A stretch of DNA of 64,000 nt from Aphelenchoides besseyi (Eukaryota; Nematoda; Chromadorea; Rhabditida; Aphelenchoididae): positions 8,990,001 to 9,054,000 of the forward strand of contig JAMPIQ010000002.1 of the NCBI GenBank assembly GCA_024699855.1, read 5' to 3'. This document shows positions 50,709 to 60,097 of the stretch, piece after piece; position 1 is the stretch's first letter, and every line of letters begins with the position of its first letter. Both the position numbers and the translations under genes were made by a program. Below the pieces are notes generated by a model. The model was not told the DNA's origin. It was given only the letters and a program-made list of their open reading frames with translations, and ran no database searches.

Positions 50709-51752
50709 TTATTCGGCTGGTTGTTTCGCATCAGTCGAGTTCATCAGCAACTCTTTGCACAGCTTCTCGTAATCCGGCCAGAACTCCTGTTTAACACGCT
50801 TGATGAAAGCGACAAGATTCGGAGTCGAAGATTCCATGTACGGTTTGATTACCTTACTGTTGAGTGGGGGATCGTACAACGAAACCAATGTGCCGAACAA
50901 GGTCGCATCGATGGTTGTTGGACGATCACCATAAAGGTAGTTCTTATCGCCAAGCCACGTAGACAACGCGTTCAAATCTTTTTTAGCGATTTCATCAACT
51001 TCAGCCGGCGAATTACGTCCCATACCTTGAGCATAGAGAATATCGCGAAGCTAAAAGCGTATGTTTAGCAGTTTTATTTTTGAGATTGTACCTGTTTTCG
51101 AACTTGTCCATTGACAAAATATTGAAAGGCATATTTTTTCACGCCTTGAACGTTTTCAATGAATCCATCCGGTGATGCAAACCAGGAGTTGTCTTGACTA
51201 CGATCATATACGGCAACGCTAAAGGTAAACAAATACAATTTAAAAGCATTGAACACTGTAAGTTCTACCGTTGCAATGATTCCTCAATCATAACTTTCAA
51301 TGCACGAACTTCCGCTTTTTGACGATCGTTGAGCTCGTTATCAATTGGCACTTTGTACTTTTCGATCAACATTTCAATGATCGCTTGACTGTCCGCGTAC
51401 TGTTGGCCGTTGAGTTCGATGAATGGAATCTAGAATCGAATATTAGTTTGTTTATTCTACTTTAGATTTACTTGTCCTTTTGCTGAGCCAATAGTCAGCT
51501 CGTTGCTGACATTCTAAATTCGAAAACAATTCCAAAAATTAGTATTGTATTTTACCGTGTATGGCAATTTCGTAAAACGAAGCCATGTCTCCAGCTTAAT
51601 GGCAAACGGAGAAGTGCTAACGATGGAACCTAAAACTTTTTCATGTTTCCATAGTCATCATGTAACTGACCACAACGTGGAAATTGAACGAGGTAGATGT
51701 GATCCTCTTTCCAATCTTTTTTCAATAATGTTTTCTGTGGAGTCAATCCCAT
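50709..51752 (-). CDS. FAX/CDR-type glutathione S-transferase-like protein
   Basis: This gene encodes a thioredoxin-fold plus GST-C protein of the failed-axon-connections / cadmium-responsive (CDR) family, about 260 residues. It begins MGLTPQKTLLKKDWKED, with the ATG directly after a TTTTTTTTCAG acceptor. The thioredoxin-like domain reads IYLVQFPRCGSIVSTSP, then FAIKLETWLRFTKLPY, GSAKGQIPFIELNG and QQYADSQAIIEML. The C-terminal helical domain includes LSTWLGDKNYLYGDRPTTID and TLFGTLVSL, ending STDAKQPAE. These match the family phrases SPFxxKxETWLRxxxxPY and KGQxPFxELNG. Members of this group are distinct from classical GSTs; family members have been tied to axon development and heavy-metal response. 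Catalytic activity cannot be predicted. Four short introns interrupt the gene. No membrane segment is visible in the chosen model. Confidence 0.85.
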
Positions 51753-52461
51753 TTTCTGAAAAAAAATTCTCAATAACAAGTGTTACAAAAACATTCAGTT
51801 TTCTCGAATGACAAAGAAACCACTGATAAATTGAAGATGCGAACTTTGTCTATCAAACACGCTGTTTAAAAAGCCCATTTCATAACCCTCAAAAACTGTC
51901 GTGCAAGTAAACGATGGTCAGGTAAACAACTGCTGAAACGATTGGAAGATTTCTATCAAAACTTCAGAAACAACGTCGGAAGCCCATACTACAAACTGTG
52001 TATCAAAGAGAATAAATTCCGATACCAACTGATTAGCGTAGAGAAAGTGCACAAAGTGAAGACTGAAATCGCAAAGCCGATTCCCACGCTCATGGACCAA
52101 AAAAATCGTTCGTACTTGGAACAATGCAAATAAACTGCAATATTTCGACGCTACAAAGCGACTTTTTTGCGATCGTTAAACACAGACAATAGTCTTGGAT
52201 TTGAACCTTATGATCGACTCTACAGCAAGTCTCATCTAAAAACACATGTCAATCTAACTGATGACCTTCACTTTGAATGCTATGTGCAATCAGAACTTCG
52301 ATCAAAATCAAAGCTGATAACCATCTAATGTCAACAATATCTAATTAAAACCTCGAAGACGACTACACTCACGAGTTAGAATCGACAACAAAAACATTCA
52401 ACCAACTCACCAGTGTATTTTTTAGAAGCCGATTGTAAACAATGATCGTTCGAATACAACA
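51753..52461. other. Intergenic stretch between the FAX-like gene and the transposon
   Basis: No supported gene. A plus-strand frame at 51942-52133 reads plausibly like a protein (LEDFYQNFRNNVGSPYYK) but I found no splice partner or relative. Near 52195-52240 a minus-strand GGTTCAAATCC box occurs without the rest of a tRNA. Confidence 0.4.
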
Positions 52462-52467
52462 CAAACG
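52462..52467. repeat. Target-site duplication, left copy
   Basis: The six bases CAAACG lie immediately outside the left terminal inverted repeat of the transposon. They are repeated exactly, in the same orientation, outside the right terminus at 54956-54961. Confidence 0.75.
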
Positions 52468-52480
52468 CACACCGGGCAGA
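52468..52480 (+). repeat. Left terminal inverted repeat
   Basis: CACACCGGGCAGA. It matches the reverse complement of 54943-54955 at all 13 positions. Confidence 0.8.
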
Positions 52481-52847
52481 ATCGGGCGTTAGCCTGAAAC
52501 TTTTTCCCTGATGTGGCATTGTGTCTGAATAAATTGTTCGCCTTAAGAAATAAATAAATTTGACAAAAATAGTCCAATTTGCATGAAGAACGAAATGTTA
52601 AAGAGCTTTCGGGCTATCGAATGATACCAAACACTCATCATGGCATTCTGTTTTTGGTCGTTTTTTCGATCATTTTCTCGGTCCCGCTTTGCGGTGGTCA
52701 ACTTTAAGTCGTTGTAAAAAAGGTTGCGTCGCGCGTATTTCAATTTCAGCGTGTAGAATTGTTCGTTATGACGTGCCGTATCTATGTTGCAAATTTCGTG
52801 TCGATAGGAGCACTTTTGACAGTTATTTAGCAACTTTTCTATTACAG

Positions 52848-54820
52848 ATATGGAGAAAAAAACGCTCAAAAACAGGCTGCTGCTCGAGCTGGAATTCAAA
52901 AACGGCAACAAGAAGTGGAACGACGACGTCAGCAGGGCGAAAGGATGAACGAGAAACGCCGACGACGATCAATGGACGATGGACTAGTTGCTGGACCTTC
53001 GATGCAACAACCGCCAGCTCCTCCAGTTGTCACTCGTTCCAATGTGTCCAACGAACTTGTTAATGCTCGCATTCAAATCTTGGAACATCAACGGTATTTT
53101 TAGAAGTTAATCTGTTGTTTAATGTCGATTCTTTAGAACGATTGCAACTTTGACCGAAGAAAACGTTGAATTGCGTCGTGAGATTGCCGAACTTCGTCAA
53201 GAGAACTCGGAACTTACGTTGATCAATGAGACATGGTCGCTCTTACAAGAAACGCTGTCTCAACAATCTTCAAGCAGTTCAACTCCGAGATCTCGACAAA
53301 CTTCTGGTCAAACAGCACAACAATCGGCATCTGATTCAAACGTCACTTTTGGTGCTTCAACTTCTCAAAATCCAGCACCGTCCTCAAGCCGCAATACTCT
53401 GTTCAGTGGAGTACGAAAAGTATTTGGAAACCTGAAAATTCGGCAGAAGAATGAATGGACGAAACGTCTACGAGAACTTGGGGTTCCGATTGATACCACC
53501 GACAAAGTAAAGTTCACCGCTGGACAATGTCGAGATATCCGCCGTCTCCTCAACTTGCGTAAGCGTCAGTATGGAGCTTTGGCAAAACTTTGGCCAAAAC
53601 TGATGTCTTACGAATCTGTTCGATTAGCTCAATTGAATCAGGTCGAGGAGATTGGTGGATTTGGTTCAACGGAAATTCGGGACAACAAGAATCGAGTGGT
53701 GTCAATTTGTTTTGCCAAGGATGTTCGTTGTTTGGCCGTCAAGTACATCGAAAGACTTGTGCATTACGAATGGAATGATGAAACGCCAGAAGCAATCAAT
53801 TTGGTTTTCACCGCAGATGGAGGTGGTCGATACGTCAAGATCGGATTTTTCTGCTCAACTCGAGTGGCGAACCCGGGATCACCTCGCAACTTGGTTGTTG
53901 TTGCAGCATACGATGGACCAGAGCAAACTGAAGTTTTGAAGGTGGCAGCTTCAAAGATCTTCGAGTTTGCCGCGGAAGTTGCTCAACATGGCTTGGAGAT
54001 CGATGGTAAACAACTGAACGTCGTCCCACTCTTCTCGTCTGACATCAAAATGTTGAGCATCGTTGCCGGCACAAACCCACCAGGTGCTCGATTCTTTTGC
54101 CCATGGGGGAATGTGGATCGACATGAACATCGACTTCAAGAAGCTGAATGCGTTCCATGGATTGATGATCAACGCCCAAATCGTCTCATCAATTTGCCGC
54201 TTATCAACTTTGCTGTTCCACCTCTTCACGTTCTGATGCGTTTGGTCAACGGCCCTTTGGAGCAAATGTGGAAAAACGAAGAGCAGAAGAACCAGCTGAA
54301 GTCGATTTTCCGTCTTGCCGGAGTCCAACTAACTCACAAAACGAAGTCGTTGCTCAATGGTGGTGATTGTCAAAAATTCTTGAACTTCATCATCGATACG
54401 CACGAACGATGGGAAACTGACCGATCGACTAGCAATTTCAACGATCTCGAATACCATGAAGTCTTCTTGGACATTGGGCGTTTGAGCAAGTATGCTTTAG
54501 TCATCGACAGAAGTTTCACAGAAGACGAATTGTTGTATTTGGACGAAACAATTGTTCACGTTGCCACATCATGGCGAAACAACAATTTGCCGTCCATCAA
54601 CATGCTCCACTTTGTCGAAGCTCATTTGTTGGATTTTGTTAAGCGATTCGGATCATGGGGCCGATTTGGTGAACAGATCATCGAGCACGTTCACAAATAT
54701 GGGAACAGAAGCGACGATCTAAACTTCGGCTTCAATGAAAACAAGCGGCTCCAGCATTTTCTGACCGATCATCTCCGTCTTGTGTTAGCGGACCGTTCAT
54801 TAGTTGTTTTTAATGAATAA
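52848..54820 (+). CDS. Transposase-like protein of the TIR element
   Basis: Two visible exons (52848-53093 and 53137-54820) join in phase across a 43-bp intron to give about 640 residues. The N-terminal part is highly basic and then coiled-coil (RMNEKRRRRSMDD, ENVELRREIAELRQENSEL), followed by a Ser/Gln-rich linker. The large second exon encodes a globular domain with VKFTAGQCRDIRRLLNLRKR, a DGGG motif in FTADGGGRYVKIG, VVAAYDGPEQTE, and a VVPLFSSDIKML...FFCPWG segment. The last recalls the GDLK...CPWC segment I remember from uncharacterised transposase-like proteins of cnidarians and other animals. The two aspartates are candidate catalytic acids. An uninterrupted 1.7-kb exon is out of character for host genes here. 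The 5' exon with the start codon is not settled; an ATG at 52945 is the first in-frame one, and an upstream exon near 52640 could supply another. Confidence 0.75.
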
Positions 54821-54942
54821 ATAAACGATAAAATAAATTGTTGTCAAAGCAAAAAAGACGCTTCCAAGCGGACCAAAAAAATCCCGTTTGAATTGGCGCG
54901 CATTTTCAAAGAGCGAAAAGCTAACGCCGGCTTTAGCTGTCG

Positions 54943-54955
54943 TCTGCCCGGTGTG
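54943..54955 (-). repeat. Right terminal inverted repeat
   Basis: TCTGCCCGGTGTG. It is the exact reverse complement of the left terminus at 52468-52480. Confidence 0.8.
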
Positions 54956-54961
54956 CAAACG
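54956..54961. repeat. Target-site duplication, right copy
   Basis: CAAACG, identical to the six bases left of the element (52462-52467) and directly abutting the right terminus. Confidence 0.75.
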
Positions 54962-55637
54962 ATGATTGCAATTCTTTAATCATCGCACTAACACATGACT
55001 CAAAACAGCCAACTCTTTCGAGCACTTTTGTCGTAACCACACGCAGCGCTTTAAACAATAGGAATTCAAATTTAAAATACTGGGTAAACCTCGGCAAAAC
55101 GAATGTGATTTCTGTTTGTGCAGTTCAATTGATCGAATCCAAGTTTGTCGCACAACGTTCTCAAACACCACGGGCAGATCGTTACACTGGTGTGCATTCA
55201 GACGTAATGTCTTCGAGCCGCCGCGAACGGTCCAAACGTTTATGTGCAGTGGATAGATTTGCAACAGTATTTAATTGCACTTAAGCTGCTTGGATAGAGT
55301 GGGAAAACATCGATGTGTTCCCTCAAACACTTAACAGACCTCAAGCGCAATTGATACCAGAAACAGACGGTCTTCTAAGTGTGGTTTTTGATGTAGTAGT
55401 TGTAATGCAATCTGGTATACAGAACCTTTTACACAATGGTTCTCTGTAATCACTTACAAGGGGAGCGCACGAATAAAGCCTGAGGTTTGTGAACGATGTT
55501 CGGGTCATATTACACAAGTTGAAAAGTTAGTAGAGAAGTGTGTTCTTTTTCTGTTGAATAGCACACTACAGCGCGCTAGAACGCTTTGAAGTTTGAGGTA
55601 TAACTATAATCCTTGAGAAATCGAACAGGGAAGAATG

Positions 55638-55725
55638 TGCAGTGGTAGCGAGTGAGTAAGAGGTCTGCTTGCAGAAGCGAATTTCTTTTGGCGGTTGCAG
55701 GTTCAATTCTTTCGGTTGTCGAGTG
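55638..55725 (+). repeat. tRNA-like relic, copy 1
   Basis: The segment starting AGTGGTAGCGAG has a weak pol III A box. About 45 bp later it has a B-box-like GGTTCAATTCT. In between it shares TTGCAGAAGC and TTTCTTTTG with copy 2 on the other strand. I could not fold it into a functional cloverleaf, so it is better read as a tRNA pseudogene or part of a tRNA-derived SINE than as a working tRNA. Confidence 0.35.
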
Positions 55726-55837
55726 CGAGTTCCTGCTTTGTATTCAAAAATGAGAAGGGAAAAAGAGTGAACCGTAGATGAGTTCAATCGACTTTTTTTG
55801 CAGTGGTTGGAGTCGTTTTGATAGATCCAATGGAAGC

Positions 55838-55925
55838 ACTTGAAATCACGATTGAAGGATTCGAACTCGCAAGCTGCAAAAGAAAAGAGCTTCTGCAGAT
55901 AGACTGCTTAACCGCTTGGCCACTA
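55838..55925 (-). repeat. tRNA-like relic, copy 2
   Basis: On the minus strand a good A box (TGGCCAAGCGG, 55912-55922) and a near-perfect B box (AGTTCGAATCC, 55857-55867) are spaced as in serine/leucine-type tRNAs. The phrase GCGGTTAAGCAG matches a D arm. The anticodon stem, T stem and acceptor stem do not pair properly, so it is likely a degenerate tRNA or SINE head. It is inverted relative to copy 1, about 110 bp away. Confidence 0.4.
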
Positions 55926-56591
55926 CAGCACACTTTCTATCACACAATTTTTAAAAATCAACCGCAAATACTAGTTATATATCGTTATTTACATAACATA
56001 TAAACGCAGTGAATCACATTTGAGTTTCTGTGGATGATGTTGAGAGAGCAACTTTTGGTCATCGCGTGTAGTCCGTGGGATTTCGCCTGAGATTTTCCGC
56101 TCCAGGTGGGCGATTGGAGCGCACATGTGGAGAGTTTTAAACGTGTTGAATGGACAGAGAAATGCGGATCGCCGCGTTTACTGGGCAAACAAACGTAAGC
56201 TACAAGTGCGAAATTTGTGACTGTGAGATGTGTTGCCGCAAGTTCTTCTATTCACTTTACGTTGGTGGTCAAGTTGATTGCATGGGATTTGCGTGTTGTA
56301 ACTAATTCGACACTCAGCTATTAATTTTCTTTGTAACATTTTTACACCTCAGGTTCCGTTCATTTTGACTTGATCTTTTCGTGGACTACAATGTTAAGAG
56401 CACAAGTTGTCGAACAATTAACTAGTGGACACGTACGTGTTGAACCGGTTTTTGATGACGAGTGCGCTCAATCTCCAGATGCATTTCATTAGGCAAAGCA
56501 CTTGGAGAACAAGTCGAAACATTTTGCCCGTTTTTGTTTCTTCTCGTGTTTTTCTGTACAACCAAAGTAAGCTATCTAAGCAGAAACGGTT

Positions 56592-57923
56592 TTATTTCGC
56601 GATAGAACGGGCGAATGCAACAGATGAGTTTCCGAAAAACCAACTAACACAGTGAGTAAGGAAAAACGGTTGGCCGAGTACCCATCGTTTCTTGAACTCC
56701 GCGGAATTCTTTCTTATTTTTAAATTACATTTACCGGTGGATTCCTAAACCAATTATTGGATTAGTTCGTTGATACAATTACTCACCGAAAAGTGTATAT
56801 AGAACGAAGGTGGGATGGTGAAGTTGTAGTTGTGTGGACCGCTAAAAATAAGCGGAGGTGCCGTGATCAAGTGATTGCAATCGACAATGTCGCGTGAAAA
56901 GAACCCCCCATCTTCACGTGTTGGTTTTAATGTTTTTACAATTATAGAATACATGACTTCATCAACAGTTATGAAAGTCGTTAAAGTTGAAACCGAGAAC
57001 AAGGTGTCGTGAACATTCGGATACATGATGTTAAAGTCTCCGTACATTGCGCTATAATTTGGATTTTTGATTTTAACCTTCTGGTATACCTTGTTAATTG
57101 AAAATCAAAAAAACTGTGAGACGAATTGAAAACGAACATCGGAAAATGAACCCATTGGTTTTCACATTGATCCGGTTTTTGGTCTCCAAAACTGAGAATT
57201 GCATCTGAATTCTCTGGTTTAGCACCACGTTTGAGTATCGGGTAGAATGTTATGGTTTGGGATCCGGCTGTGAATTCTGAGATTGAATGATTCAGACATC
57301 TTCTTACCTGTTTTCATTTCGTTTTGCGGCCAATCGGTCACTTCTTGCAATAGAAGCCTATCTAGTCCAAATAGGCCGTCAAATGAAATCAGTTTGTGAA
57401 GTTGAGAATCGTAATCAATGAGACCGAATTTCAATTTGCCCAAACTTCGATTTCCGTGATAAACCAAGTCACGAACAAGAACCACGCTCACTGGACTCTC
57501 CATGTTGCTTACTGAGGTTGAATAAAAACTTTCATTTGACATGTTTATGTTCTCTGTGTAAACTCCTATTCGCTGATAACTTTGCGAGCTTCTGAAACAC
57601 CGTAAATCGTATAATTATTGGAAAGTTGTTTACTTTGGATCATATGCTTGAACGTTCTCATCACTTTCCATTAAACGTAAACGCGTTTTTTTTTTAGCAC
57701 CGGTGTAAAGAAGAAAAGTTGTGCAGGTAACGTCGAACATCAATCGAAAGGTTTTAGCTAAAATGGAGATTTGGATTTTGTTTTCAAAAACTCACGTGGA
57801 GTCCCAATTTTAAAGGTGGATTCGTAGAAGTGTTTCTGATGTGTTAGTACGTAGTTAACGTTCTGTTTTGCACTAAGACAGACCGAGAGTAATAGAAGGA
57901 GGACGATAAATTGGACAAGCATT
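56592..57923 (-). CDS. Secreted pepsin-fold protein without catalytic aspartate motifs, copy 1
   Basis: This copy begins MLVQFIVLLLLLSVCLSA (signal peptide), then YESTFKIGTP, the N-lobe opening strand of pepsin-like proteins. Where an active protease has DTGSSxLWV it reads FDVTCTTFLLYTG: one aspartate is kept but the glycine is lost. The middle has FDGLFGLDRLLL, equivalent to the usual DGILGLG. Where the second DTGT should be it reads FSVSTLTTFITVD, with no aspartate in place. The C-terminus has GKCNLKIRK, WVLGQPFFLTHCVS and ends VAFARSIAK, matching the family's ILG-x-PFLRxxC strand. The fold is therefore well preserved while catalysis should be impossible. A phase-1 intron between IGTP and KTF is shared with copies 2 and 3. 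Function is unknown; a binding, inhibitory or matrix role is guesswork. Confidence 0.75.
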
Positions 57924-58635
57924 ATGTTTAATTGTATGGTAATTGACTGCACTTTTCAACAAACTTAATACCCTCAATTCAAGTGAACAGCTTCACGGGT
58001 AAAACTCGGTGGTTTTGTTGAAAACGAGTGTGTTACTGCGTATAACCGATGAAATCGAGCTTTTTTTGATGGCAGATTAAGCATGCGATCATTGTTGTGT
58101 TATTTGGTTGTTGGATAAAAAGACGAAAACATCCGTTTGAATCGATCGATAGATCGCAAATTGCAAGTGCCGATTGCGTTGTTCTTAAACACTAAATGAA
58201 ACGGTTTTCTCTTCAATCTGCTGGTCGACATTTCGCAAATTCGTGTCACAAATTAGACGGTTGAAGCAGATGCTCGGAATCGAAAACGCAGCTCTTCACA
58301 ACGCTGCCGCCTTCTGCCGATTCGTTCGGAGAAGTGACTCGACTTCTCGCGGATAATTTTGGCACCAATTGCAACCACAGCTGTCGGTGGCTTCGAAATT
58401 TACAATCCAATTTGATTCCCGTTTGAAAAGTCGAAAACACGCAGCGTGGAACATCAAAACTGTTGAGCGTCTTGTTCTCCTCATAAAACGACAGCGAGTC
58501 GTTAAGCGACAAGGACAAACGAACTGCTCAAGGACTTCGCTTAGTGAGGTGATCAATTGACGCATTTTTGGTCACTGACATTTTCTCTTCTGCGATTGAC
58601 TGTTATTCCAATTTTTGTTGATTAACGTGTTTATT
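57924..58635. other. Spacer between copies 1 and 2 of the pepsin-fold array
   Basis: About 700 bp. Two overlapping minus-strand frames at 58246-58565 contain several cysteines but no family likeness or consistent splicing. I would not call them genes. The spacer should hold the copy 1 promoter and copy 2 3' UTR. Confidence 0.4.
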
Positions 58636-59846
58636 TCAATCGGAATCTTTTGCCAAAGAAAATGCAATCTTTTGGTTTGCAAAATCTATTCGTAAACAAA
58701 AACGTTGCAAAAGCGGCGCACCGAGGATCCAGTCACCAGTCGTTTGTCGTACTTTCAAGATACAATAGCCGCTGTGTGTCTTCCTGATGTAGTGTTTTCC
58801 GAGAAGCGTTAAGACATTCGCTTGGCTGCCAATCGTTATATTCGGAGCTAACTTAACAGCCGCGCATGGAATGAGCTTATGCCGTCGATTTGGTCGATGA
58901 GCTATCGGTTTGTGTTTTCGATCATAAACCACACGTTGAATTTGCTCTTCAATATACGCAAACGTCTTTGAATCAACACTCAGATACGATGTTGTTGTTG
59001 AGATGATCATTCGTTGATTCTGTCTGAAAATACACAATTTCCGAGCGTTTTAAAAGTCAACCCACATTGTAGAGTAGAAAGCAAATCTCGCTGAGTCATT
59101 CGCACTACCTACCAAATCGTAGGTAGTGAACTTGGTATCGCACTTATCTATCGATCGATTTCCACTTGTCAGACGTCCAACAGTTTTTGGAAACCTTGGC
59201 ATGTAGAGTGTAAGTGCGCTATTGCCGTCTGCCCGCATAGGAATTGAATTTGCATACGCGTTCCTTGTAATCCCAAACATTCCACTGCTTCCGGTCATGT
59301 ACTGAGTGAGCTGACTGAGATTCGAGTTGACTCCAACTGTTGGAATTCCCAACGATGAGTCGCCAATTTCAACGGTTGTTCGCGCGTCGTAGAGTGTGAG
59401 GTTGAAATCGAATTCCGACATGCCTTTTCGACGATACTGTTGATAAGCAACCGGATTTGGTGCGACGTACAGTTGTGTTGTTCTTCTATAATCGACTTTT
59501 TAATCGTCGAGTTGTTGTCAAAACTTACTTTAAGTCAAAAACAGAAGCACTGAATAGTTTCTGATCCGAAAGATTTTGCTCTCCAAAAACCCAGAAGTTT
59601 GGAGAAGTCAAATCCAATGCTACGCTTACAGTTTGCTCTAAAAAATGATTAGTGGCTCCGCGCAATCACTGACCAACTTGGATATCCCAGCGTAATGTTG
59701 AATGTATGTAGGTAACCTGCACAAATATACAATTATACGGACTAATCAAACTACCCTGTTGAACTCGTGTAGGCGTATCTATGTCGTTTGGAAAGCAACG
59801 ATAAAGTGAGCATAACGCCGTCAGTACGGCATTGATTAGCGACATT
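58636..59846 (-). CDS. Secreted pepsin-fold protein without catalytic aspartate motifs, copy 2
   Basis: The start MSLINAVLTALCSLYRC is a probable signal peptide. Exon joins give an N-lobe with WDIQVEQTVSVALDLTSPNFWVFGE, here seen as two exons meeting before QTV, so the DTGS site is replaced by DLTS. Next come LYDARTTVEIGD, MTGSSGMFGITRNAYA (DGILGLG equivalent) and LTLYMPRFP. The second active site reads MIISTTTSYLSVD, lacking the catalytic aspartate and glycine. The C-lobe ends with SGYCILKVRQTTGDWILGAP and LLQRFCLRIDFANQKIAFSL, which is an excellent match to the pepsin C-terminal strand. Candidate N-glycosylation sites are present. Intron position and phase near the first site match those in copies 1 and 3, which supports origin by tandem duplication. 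Confidence 0.78.
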
Positions 59847-60097
59847 TCGAATGCCTACATTGGCTTTAAATTGTGTTAAATTGGCGGATGTTCATCCTCA
59901 CACTCAAATGGGCAGAACAATTATAGCGCGACTATGTTAGTCGCTAATCTCTTATATCCGTTCTACTTATAATTGTTTTCTAACCAACGTTCGAACTTGT
60001 TAACGAGTTATTGATTTCAGTTAAAGTGAAACAAACTGAACTTCTGTTGCTGATGATTATTTATTAACGTCAATTAGCTGATTAACAAGTTTGCGAT

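Larger units (their letters stand above)
52468..54955. mobile_element. Complete DNA (cut-and-paste) transposon, about 2.5 kb
   Basis: The element is bounded by 13-bp perfect terminal inverted repeats, CACACCGGGCAGA at the left and its reverse complement at the right. A 6-bp target-site duplication (CAAACG) flanks both. A second inverted block, GGCGTTAGC, lies just inside each end (52484-52492 and, inverted, 54920-54928). The right end has a few extra bases between the two blocks. Inside is one long transposase-like gene on the plus strand, with AATAAA signals after its stop. The duplication is exact and the main exon has no stops or frameshifts, so the insertion looks young and possibly autonomous. 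A 6-bp duplication excludes Tc1/mariner, hAT and piggyBac. It is compatible with lesser-known superfamilies such as IS3EU or Dada, but I cannot assign one by eye. Confidence 0.82.
54962..56591. other. Gene-free stretch containing two tRNA-like relics
   Basis: Apart from the two tRNA-like segments listed separately (about 55638-55725 and 55838-55925), I see no gene here. Short frames at 54980-55264 (-) and 55566-55787 (-) are not supported. Confidence 0.4.

Noticed and set aside
51942..52133. Plus-strand frame reading LEDFYQNFRNNVGSPYYK...
   Set aside because: Protein-like composition but isolated, with no start context, partner exon or known relative; kept as a note only.
52190..52260. Minus-strand GGTTCAAATCC resembling a tRNA B box
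   Set aside because: No matching D arm, acceptor stem or correctly paired anticodon stem could be found around it.
52543..52911. Minus-strand frame within the transposon, hydrophobic at its start
   Set aside because: Overlaps the transposase 5' exon on the other strand and has no recognisable content.
55585..55700. AAGTTTGAG followed by a GT donor (about 55588), with AATTTCTTTTGG downstream, resembling a nematode spliced-leader RNA with Sm site
   Set aside because: The leader does not otherwise resemble SL1/SL2, the Sm-like box is far downstream and overlaps the tRNA-like relic, and no three-stem structure was found.
58246..58565. Cysteine-containing minus-strand frames between pepsin-fold copies 1 and 2
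   Set aside because: Two different frames are equally open, neither has a signal peptide or splice partner.
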